Assembly (NCBI GenBank): GCA_016712405.1 | Contig: JADJRD010000001.1 | Location: 868,001-932,000 of the forward strand | Length of the DNA stretch: 64,000 nt | Direction: 5' to 3' | From: Cellvibrio sp. | GTDB taxonomy: Bacteria; Pseudomonadota; Gammaproteobacteria; Pseudomonadales; Cellvibrionaceae | Shown here: piece by piece, positions 17,374 to 27,019 of the stretch | How the letters are laid out: each line of letters starts with the position of its first letter | Numbering within the stretch: position 1 is the first letter of the stretch | Position numbers and translations under genes: made by a program | Notes under the pieces: generated by a model | Seen by the model: only the letters and a program-made list of their open reading frames with translations | Database searches by the model: none | Told to the model about the DNA's origin: nothing

Positions 17374-19954
17374 CTAATGATTCAGCAAGATGATTGCATC
17401 ATAAGCATCCAACTCTACACTGACAGCATCGCTTCCATCGTTAAAACGTGCCATTGACTGCACCAGTATCGCATCAGCAATAGCAGGTTTGGCTTGCAGA
17501 TTAGTAACTCGAACCTTAACCTCCGTACCCTTTATCAGGGGTATGGATGCAATCCGGTTCCATCTATCGCCATTCTTGGTCTGATCCAGTATGGTACTAG
17601 CCACCACTGCCATTTTCAATTACCTCATAACGCACTTCACTGCTCCAGCCAGAAGCGGATGGTGCGGCTGGTACTCATGCATCCAAAGTGTAGGTGTCAT
17701 CTGCTCGAATCCCAAGATCCCAGCTTGCAGTATCAATAGTTGAGCCGCTTTGATGACATCCACCCCCCAATCGTGGTACCACGGTGCCTTGTCGCCACGC
17801 TGTCCACTATCGTAAGTCTTACTCTCCCAATTTCCCGCCACAAAGGCGACGCTGGAATCATCGATTACATACTGATAACGCGGTGCTTGCGTACCATTGA
17901 TGCGTTTGTATGCACCACTGACAGGAATGGTTTGGGTGAACTCAGATGCATTCAGGATTACCGGTACCATTGTCAAAATCGCGGCGGAATATGTCAGGCT
18001 GATGCGGCACCAGCTTCACGTCATCAATCCAGACGGTACCGACTTTCCCCCGACCAGTTGAACGAGAGTCGGCCATCGGTGGCGGTCACACTGGCAAGCA
18101 CGATTCCGGTATAGGTTTGCCATGTCATACCCCGCCTTCAAGGTTACGCTGTTCTCAAAGTATCCATTGTAGGGCGTACTTGGCTTCTGCATGCTGATAT
18201 TGATGGGATGCTCCGCATTCGTACTGTGCGCACGGAAGCTGATGTCATAGGCAACACCCGCAGTCACGGCAAAACCAAGCTGCTGGAGAGAAACATCCCA
18301 TTCCCGGGGATTGCCCGCGGGGTCTATAGTGATCTTGGCGACATCAATACGCGCCGCTGTCGAATTCGAGCCAGCAGGTGCTGTATCCAGCGCAACCGTC
18401 GCAGCCGCCCCCGACCGTATTCACCGAGGGTTGCCAGGCCGGCGACAGACTCGATTCGAAACCGCCGTTTCGCACAGAATCGGCAGTGCTGGTCGTGCCA
18501 AGATTGACGCGCTGATAGGCACCCTTGGGATAGCCGAGATTCACATCAAATTCGTCATACCACCAGTCCATGCCATGCCCGCTATCACCCTGGCTGTAGT
18601 TGTAATAGCCATCATTCATCAGGGTGAGGCCCAGCCCCCATCGCATGTAGGGGTAGAAGTTCTTGGCAAACTCGAGCGTGGCCGCGGGCATGTTTTTGAG
18701 AGGCTGCTCGCCATAACCGTAACTGAGCTCAGAAGGCGGTGCGCCTTCGATCGAAACGGTGAGCGGTGCCTGCCGGGCGTTCCACCAGCTGTGATAGGGC
18801 TCCCAGACCCTGGCTAAACTGTAGGGACCGAAGTAGCCCTCCTTCACCCACGGCGCCACAAAGCCCAGACTGTCTCCGTTGAATACAAGGCTCTCCTCCG
18901 CTATGTCATTGTCCTCCAGATGCCCGATCGCCAGTGCGTGCGGCATCAAGCGACGAAACTCGCGGAGTTCTGCGTAAACGCCTTTGCGCCACTCCGCGTC
19001 AAGCCATGCCGAGTCGTCGAGCTTGCCGTCTCCATTCGCGTCCACTTCGATGGGGTTGCCATCCATGCTCAGGTTGCTGTCCAGCATGCGCTTGTACGCA
19101 AAGCGCGCCTGAAACACGGCCACCTCGGGCTTGGTCAGATTCAGGCGGTAGGTATTGTTCCAGACTTCGATGCGCCTGCCCTTGGTGTCCCGCAGCCAGT
19201 AGCTGTCCGGAACGCCACTGAGGTCCGTCTGATCAACTGTACCTAACGAGCCTACAACAAAGGCGTTGGGGTTGAGCGTACGCAATTGCTTGATCTGCGC
19301 CTCGCTGGCAATCACACCCATCCACAGATCAATCCGTTTGGCGTGGTCAAGATTGCCGTTCGGCAAGAAATTGCCGAATCCCCACAGGTTCGACTTGCGC
19401 GGGAATGCGTGACTGGGCGTGGGCATCGCCCGGTAGCGCAAATCCAGCACTTTGTCCGGCGCCGCATCGCAGCGCACGTAGACGTGGTTCAGCACGGTAG
19501 TACTGGGATTGAGCCCCTGAAACGTCACCGTATGTGATCGACTGCCCTGTCCACCGGTGAACGCCGTCATGGCGGCCCAGGGTTTGTCCGTGCCGACGGC
19601 ATAGCGGCACGACGCGTTCTGGTTAGTGCTGAGCGAAAAGACGAGCGTGGTCGCGCCGGGCGGCAATAGCGTGCTGTCGGGGCTTGGATCGTAGAGCACC
19701 TCATGGCTGGTATCGATCGATTGTGATGAAACGCTGGATGAAATTGACCAGCTGGAACTAAAGGATGAAGCCGAGCTTGTTGATGACAGGGGTAATACCG
19801 ACGAGGTTGCCCGCGAGGAGATATTGCTCTGCGATGAGATCGGCGGTGTCACACTAGCAACCGCCGATGACTCTTTTGAATCACCGCCGCCTCCGCCGCA
19901 AGAAGCCAGAAGACCGACATAAAACACAAGAAATAATTTTAACCCTAAACGCAT
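17374..19954 (-). pseudogene. Glycoside-hydrolase-like lipoprotein, decayed duplicate (gene 3)
   Basis: The start at 19954 has GGGGTG upstream. A lipoprotein leader (LLASCGGGGG) and Ser-rich linker lead into the same domains as gene 4. The reading frame is broken at least four times (pieces end near 18344, 18016 and 17620). It also lacks 19 residues present in gene 4, an in-frame 57-base deletion at about 19060. The lost residues include FFDN after a DG, where barrel-type hydrolases often have an acidic residue, so activity is doubtful. DNA is very close to gene 4 in most places. Some frame breaks may be sequence errors; the 57-base loss is not. Confidence 0.6.
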
Positions 19955-19985
19955 TCTGCACCCCGTTAACTTATTGCACACGGCT

Positions 19986-22707
19986 CTACTTATTCAGCAA
20001 AATAATTGCATCATAAGGATCCAGCTCAACATTAGCGGCATCGCTTCCATCATTAAAACGTGCAACTGATTGAACCAGTATGGCATCCGCAATAGCCGGT
20101 TTATTTTGCAGATTAGTAACTCGCACCTTAACCTCCGTACCCTTTATCAGGGGTATGGATGCAATCCGGTTCCATCTATCGCCATTCTTGGTCTGATCCA
20201 GTATGGTACTAGCCACCACTGCACCATTTTCGATTACCTCATAACGCACTTCACTGCTCCAGTCCGAAGCGGATGGTGCAGCGGGCCACCATGCATCCAA
20301 AGTGTAGGTGTCATCTGCTCGAATCCCAAGATCCCAGCTTGCAGTGTCAATAGTTGAGCCGCTTTGATGACATCCACCCCCCCAATCGTGGTACCACGGT
20401 GCCTTGTCGACACCCTGTCCGCTATCGTAAGTCTTACTCTCCCAATTTCCCGCGGCAAAGGCAACACTGGAATCATCGATTACATACTGATAACGCGGTG
20501 CTTGCGTACCATTGATGCGTTTATATGCACCGCTGACAGGAATGGTTTGGGTGAACTCGGATGCATTCAGGATTACGGTGCCATTGTCGAAATCACGGCG
20601 GAATATGTCGGGCTGATGCGGCACCAGCTTCACGTCGTCAATCCACACGGTACCGACTTTCCCCCCGACGTTGAGCGAGAGACGTCCATCCGTGGCGGTC
20701 GCACTGGCCAGCACGATTCCGGTATAGGTTTGCCATGTCGTGCCCGCCTTCAGGGTTACGCTGTTCTCAAAGTATCCGTTGTACGGCGTGCTTGGCTTCT
20801 GCATGCTGATATTGATGGGATGCTCCGCATTCGTACTGTGCGCACGGAAGCTGATGTCGTAGGCAACACCCGCAGTCACGGCAAAACCAAGCTGCTGGAG
20901 AGAAACATCCCATTCCCGGGGATTGCCCGCGGGGTCTATGGTGATCTTGGCGACATCAATGCGCACTGCTGTCGAATTTGAACCGCTAGGTGCGGCGTCG
21001 AGCATAAGTTGCCCCTCTGCTCCGCGGTTCGTATTCACTGAGAGTTGCCAAGTTGGCGACAACCCTGCACTGAAGTCTCCATTGCTAACCAAATTGGCAG
21101 CACTAGTAGCACCAAGGTTAATCTGCTGATAGGCCCCCTTCGGGAAACCCAGGTTCACATCGAACTCGTCATACCACCAATCCAGTCCATGTCCACTATC
21201 ACCTTGGCTGTAGTTGTAATAGCCATCGTTCATCAGGGCGACGCCCAAACCCCAACGCATATAGGGGTAGAAGGTTCTGGCGAAGTCCAGCGTCACGGCC
21301 GGCATGTTCTTCATAGGCTGCTCGCCATAACCATAGCTGAGCTCAGACGGAGGGGCACCCTCGATGGTGGACACCACGGGTGTGCGTCCTAGCCCCCACC
21401 AGCTGTGATACGGATCCCACACTTTGCCAAGACTGTAGGGTCCGTATCGCCCTTCTTTCACCCAAGGCGCCACGAAACCGAGGCTGTCTCCGTTAAAGAC
21501 AAGACCCTCGTCCGCAATTTCATGATCTTCCAGATGCCCAATCGCCAACGCGTGCGGCATCAAGCGACGAAACTCCTGGAGCTCTGCGTAAACGCCTTTG
21601 CGCCACTCCGCGTCAAGCCACGCTGAGTCATCGAGGTTGCCGTCATCATTCGCATCCACCTCTATGGGGTTACCCCACTTGTCCTGCGTTAAGTTGGACA
21701 TTCTGGTAAAAAAATTATCAAAGAACATTCCATCCAAGCTCAGATTATTATCCATCATACGTTTATAGGCATAGCGGGCTTGGAAAAGCGCCACCTCAGG
21801 CTTGGTCAGATTCAGGCGGTAATAGCCACTCCAGAGCTCGATACGCCTACCCTTGGTATCCCGTAACCAGTAGCTATCCGGAACGCTACTGAGATCCGTC
21901 TGATCAACTGTCCCTAACGAACCTACAACAAAAGCTTTCGGGTTAAGCGCTCGCAGTTGCTTGATCTGCGCCTCGCTGGCAATCACTCCCATCCACAGAT
22001 CAATCCGTTTGGCGTGGTCAAGATTCCCGTTCGGAAAGAAATTACCAAATCCCCAGAGGTTCGACTTGCGCGGAAATGCGTGACTGGGCGTGGGCATCGC
22101 CCGGTAGCGCAAATCAGTACTTTGTCCGGAGCCGCATCGCAACGCACGTAGACGTGATTGACCACGGTGGTGTTGGGATTGAGCCCCTGAAACGTCATCG
22201 AATGTGATCGGCTGCCCTGCCCGCCGGCGAAGTCCGTCATCGCGGCTAAGGTTTGTCCGTGCCGACGGCATAGCGGCACGACGCGTTCTGGTTAGTGCTG
22301 AGCGAAAAGACGAGCGTGGTCGCGCCGGGCGGCAATAGCGTGCTGTCGGGGCTTGGATCGTAGAGCACCTCATGGCTGGTATCGATCGATTGTGATGAAA
22401 CGCTGGATGAAATTGACCAGCTGGAACTATTTGAGACTGCTATTGACCAGTTGGAACTATTTGAGCCTTTTGATGAAGAAACCGCTGCAGAAGACAACGA
22501 ATTACGGCTGTAGGACAAGGATGAAGCCGATGACAGGGATGATACCGACGAGGTTGCCCCTACCGAGGAGATATTGCTCTGCGATGAGGTCGGCGGTGTC
22601 ACACCGCCACCTCCCGATGACTCTTTTGAGCCACCGCCGCCTCCGCAAGAAATCAGAACAAAAACCAGTAGTAAGATTAATGATCCTTGTGTCGCCTTAA
22701 CAACCAT
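19986..22707 (-). CDS. Glycoside-hydrolase-like lipoprotein with CBM4/9- and golvesin-like domains (gene 4; two frame breaks)
   Basis: About 905 aa if two single-base gaps (near 22248 and 22125) are restored; gene 3 keeps the base at both places. Order: lipoprotein leader (VLISCGGGGG, AGGAGG ribosome site), Ser-rich linker, a small beta domain, a catalytic-barrel-like region (DSYWLRDTKGRR, then DGMFFDNFFT, then NGDSLGF and WWYDEFDVNLGFPKGAY), a CBM4/9-like domain (about 460-620: NLVSNGDFS, YDISFRAHS, WIDDVKL) and a golvesin/xylan-esterase-like C-terminal domain (TYTLDAWWPA, ATWNR-type end, AIADAILV). The barrel resembles uncharacterised hypothetical glycosyl hydrolase families. An extracellular polysaccharide target is inferred. 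Confidence 0.62.
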
Positions 22708-22764
22708 GATAGAACCTCCTGAGCCCTGATCCGAACGAGTTTGCTTGTATTTGGAGACGGCCGC

Positions 22765-25700
22765 TTAGCGCCACTCGTAAGCCCCTATATCTGCCCGAAG
22801 ACCCGTTGCTGTAGATTCACCGCCCAGATCATATTTGTAGAGCGGCACACTACCATCACTTGCATCGATTGCTGGGCTGCCAGCCTGCAGACGAAAGTCT
22901 TTAGCTGCCGGGTTCACAAATTTGGCGACCGCGAGCTTCTCCGACGCATTCAGCTTCCAGTTGTCGTTGTGGAACTTGCCGCCGCCATAGAAGTAATACA
23001 GGTTGTTCTCGTGGGTCACATTGCTGCCCAACGGATTCGTCCACTTGTCGATGGACGAGTTAGTCGCCCAGATATTGTTGCGAAGCACAATCTTGCTCAG
23101 CGCCTTCTCAGCTTCTGTGGCGCCGGACTTCAGGTACTGAATCAGCAAGCCGTAGCCCCACGGGTTGGCGTCCGCCGAGTAAAAGTGTTGTTCTCAATCC
23201 GCATCTGCATATATCCGTCTTTCACGACATTATTGACATGCAGCACCATCGCAGTGTTCTCGCTGTTTATGTATAGGTTGTATGCAATCTTGAGATTCGT
23301 CACCTTGCCGGCCGCCTCCATGAAGCCTTTGGCATGATCAACAAAATTGTGGTGAATCGAGATGTTGTCAGATACGTAGTTGTAGCCCAATGAGCCTTCC
23401 TCAGCGGGCTGATAACTGAAGAACTCGAATGCCCCGCCATCTTCTCCGAACGCCTTGCTGGGCGCCACGCAGTTCACCAAACGGTTGTAGGCAATTTCGA
23501 TATTCTTGCCATAAACCGTGATTCCGTTCGCGCCCCAGTCGCGGCTGCCATCCCCCGTATCGAGAGCCATCACCCCGTCATGCACGTAATTCGACACAAT
23601 CGTCTGATTTTCGCCTGATACACCGATACCTGCGCCAGAGCGCAAGACTTCAACCCCGGCAATCACGATGTGGTGCGTATTGGATGTCATCAGTATCGCG
23701 GGTCCAGACGGCGCATCCTGAATTCGGACGTCCAGTACTGTGATGTAGGCACTACCGTTCCCCAGATAGAAGCCCGAGAACTCCTGTGTTTTGTGGAAGT
23801 AATTCTTTGGCCGCGAGATCGTTGGACGATCCCCCGTGCCGTACGCCTGGAACACAATGGGCTGCGAAGCCGTGCCGGCGCGCTTCTTCGGGAACAGGAA
23901 GATCCCTCGTTCTCCCAGACCGAACCACGCGCCAGGTGCACCACATCCCCCGGGTTCAAGTCGACCGAGTTCAGCTTGGTCAGTGTTTTCCACGCCGTGG
24001 CGGGAGACTTCCATCGGCCGTGTCATTCCCCGTGACTGAATTTACGTAGTAACCCGGCGCATTGTCTGCCTTGCGGTACATCGCCGTGCCAGGGTCTTTG
24101 AAGGTCGTGCTTCCTCCCGATGATGAGCTGCTGGATGAGCTCGACAAACTCGAGGAGCTTAAACTGCTGGACGAAGAGCTCGAACTGTTTCCCTGCGCGA
24201 GCGTGCTCAACTCCAGCACAATCGGTGCCGAGGCCTTGCCGCTGGCATCAATCGCGCGCAGGGTGTAAGTGTAGCGGGTGCCGGCGATCAGGCCGGTGTT
24301 GGTGAAGCTGAGCACAGTACCGCCGAGACTGGCGATCACGTTGCCGTCACGCTTGAGCTGGTAGGCGACGACGCCGATGTCATCGCTGGCAGCACTCCAG
24401 CTGAGGCTGAGGGTAGTCTGCGCGGCTATACCAACGAAGCTCGATGGAGCACCGGGAGCCTGGAAGTCCAGACTTCCAGATGGAAGTATTACACTTGGCG
24501 CACCCGTTGTCTTATTGTTCTGCCGAATCAGTACACCCGACAACGAGATCGGAAAGCTGGTATTCGTGTTATCAAAGCTAATTTGGTCAAACTGGTTCTT
24601 CTCGATGACCAGATCAGCAAACTCGTGCCCCTTACTTTGTACCGATAACCACATGGCTCCGGCAGCCGTGTTCTGGTTGTTGCGATAGACGTGGGAGGCG
24701 CCCGCCACCCCGTGGTAAGGGAAGTGGTACAGGTTGTCATCCAGATCCAGCGACATCGAGATGTACCCCATGTTCGTACCACGCACGGTGCGATTATCCA
24801 GCACCTGATAGTGCCAAGCCGCAAAGGTTGCCGTCGGCGTGTAGACGTTGCCCGACCAAGCGGTCACCGTTGACTCGCTGCTGCCCGTGGTGCCGAACTT
24901 GTTGCCAGCCCGGATGCTGTCCAGCGTCATGTAGAAATCGTCGAACTGCGGCTCCGCGCCAAAATCGTTATCCACCATCAGCTGCCGCCCCTGCAGATTG
25001 ACGATCGCGAGAGTCGACGTCGCGTCGGGTTGAATGTCCCAGGCCCGGTCGATCGTAACGCTGCTGACGCCTGCAGTCGCTTGACTGATATAGCGCCACT
25101 GACCCGCCCCGCGGCCTTCGACGATCTGCGCAATGGCGCCCGCCCACGAGTAGGTCACCGGCACACCGACCGGCCGCAGCGGGTTGGCAGTCTTGCCCGC
25201 AAGGGTCAGCGTCGTGCCGCTCACGGCCGCGATCTTGCCGACGTAGATGCCGTTCGAGCCGTCCCAGGGTATAGCCCTGCGAGCGCTTGATCGGAATCGA
25301 GGTCGCCTCCCGCGTGCTGGTATTGCGCGCCAAGAGGAAATCGCGGCTGAACGGCCCGCCGAAGTCCGGATCGCCGTGGAAGGTCGTGAGATTCAAGCCG
25401 GTGGGATCGCCCGTACCGGCACGCTGGGTCAGCGCGTTGTTCGTCAGCAGCACATTGTGGCTGCGTGCGGCGATGCCGAAATGACGGCCAAACCAGGTCA
25501 TCTTGGAGTTCTGCACCCGCAGATAAGACACCAGCACGCGGCCCAGCACACAGTTATGGGCGTCGATCACGACATCGTCCAGCACCAGATTCCGGGATTC
25601 CTCCAGGTAAAGGGCCGTCGGCGCGTTGTCCCACAGGGCTTCCGACACGAACTGAGGCGCCTTGATTGCCGCACGTCTGATCCAGCTGTAGTCCGTCGTG

Positions 25701-26941
25701 TAAGACCGCTCGATCACCCGATTGCGGAAATCCGAGCCGGTTTGCAGCGTCAGATCTTCAATCGCAAAGGCCCCGCGCTTGTAGGGCGACGGATTCGTCT
25801 CCTTGCCCGACACCAGGGTTTTGCTCATGCCGTTTGCCCACTGTATCAAACTGACATCTCGCCCTACCCGGCAAGCAGAGTATAAGCCGGTAGCACCAGT
25901 GGCTTGGTGAGCGTGTAAGTACCTGCAGGCACGTAAATCTTGCCGCCACCATTAGCATCCGCCGCCGCTATCGCCGCCGCAAACTTCTCGTCATCTGTAC
26001 CGTTATAACTGCTGACATTGAATACAGTCGTGGGCCAGACTTTGGCTTTCTTGACGATGACGGTGTCGAGCGGGGCGTCGATGAATGTACTAAAGCGCAC
26101 CCAGGATTTCTCCCCGCCCCTGCCATTGTGCAACCACAGCTGGTACTCCCCCTCTGATACCGATGCCGGTACCGCAAATCGCAAGGCATATCCTGTGCTA
26201 TTGGTTTATGCGTTCCGCCAACCCCAACTCGGCAACCATTCCTCCCGTTAAATCTAGTAACACCGCTCGCGGTGCAAGGCCTCCTTTACGCTCTAGTGCC
26301 GTGCCTGCAACAACGAAATACCCTCCCGGAGTCGCCGCATCACCCATATCGCCCTGCACAAACCAGGGATCAGGGGCATTAACCAACACAGTTTCGCCTA
26401 TCCCTTGATCACCGTTTTTCAGTCTTAATCCATAAACACCATCAGTCCAATTTGCTGGAACTGTCGCGGTCAGACTTCTCTCTGTCGAGGTATGCGTTGG
26501 CAAACGACTCCAACCACTCCCCCCCAAGGATGAGCTCGCAGGTGAACCAGCTGCTTCATCTGTTAATTGAATCAATTCAACCTCGGTCTCTTCCGGCATC
26601 AAATTACCACCGGTAATTAACAGGGTTTCGTCATGATTTACCGGCTGGGAAACCCAAAATACCTTGGGCTGCATTCCAACAGAAATGCCAGATGAGTTTT
26701 GGCTGCTTGATGAGACGGCACCGCGACTGTAAGACAGCGAAGAGGCCGAACTTATTGATGGCACCGACGCCGTCGATGAGACTGATCCGACCGAAGACAC
26801 ATTGCTCGGTGATGACACCGGTGGCGTCACACTACCACCTGCTCCCGATGGTTCGTTTGAACCCCCTCCGCCACCCCCACAGGAGATCAAGGCAAAAGCG
26901 AATAACAAAGACAGCAAATGCGGTAGTGAACGAATAAACAT
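22765..26941 (-). pseudogene. Two-beta-helix lipoprotein with FN3 linker (gene 5; many frame breaks)
   Basis: The start at 26941 has a GGAGAGGTGGG stretch before it. At least five frame changes divide the gene (breaks near 26190, 25856, 25265, 24005 and 23147). Rejoined, it would be about 1,390 aa: lipoprotein leader, Ser-rich linker, Ig-like domain, a pectate-lyase-3-like beta-helix, an FN3 domain (about 24220-24460), a second poly-Ser linker, and a second beta-helix closely related to gene 2. The first 1.05 kb is almost the same as gene 6; the rest is far more GC-rich. Whether it is intact in the cell cannot be told from this sequence. Possible function: binding or cleavage of a uronate-type polysaccharide (inference). 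Confidence 0.55.
25838..26890 (-). repeat. 1.05 kb direct repeat, copy in gene 5
   Basis: This segment and 28388-29434 in gene 6 are nearly the same, differing by scattered bases and two one-base gaps. It covers the Ser-rich linker, Ig-like domain and start of the beta-helix. Similarity drops sharply on both sides, at CACTGTATCAAACTGACATC on one side and just inside the lipoprotein leader on the other. Confidence 0.85.
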
Positions 26942-27019
26942 AAATACCCACCTCTCCTGTGTAACAGGTCCAATCAGCGTCAAGATTTCCGAATCACGCA
27001 GAACAACATCTGCACAGAA

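Larger units (their letters stand above)
17374..22707 (-). repeat. Tandem duplication of a 2.6-2.7 kb lipoprotein gene
   Basis: Genes 3 and 4 are consecutive copies. Long stretches are almost the same base for base, for example around 17880-18330 and 20480-20940, including the leader, the hydrolase-like domain and both carbohydrate-binding-like domains. The copies differ by single bases, one-base gaps and one 57-base deletion. Confidence 0.85.

Noticed and set aside
24062..24305. Tandem poly-Ser codons read as a low-complexity or CRISPR-like repeat
   Set aside because: The repeat unit is a codon-level Ser linker in frame with gene 5; there are no spacers and no cas genes.
18208..25885. Many plus-strand open frames of 60-212 codons opposite the lipoprotein genes
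   Set aside because: They lie opposite GC-rich coding sequence with matching frames in both duplicate copies, have no good ribosome sites, and their products are rich in Arg/His/Pro without family features.
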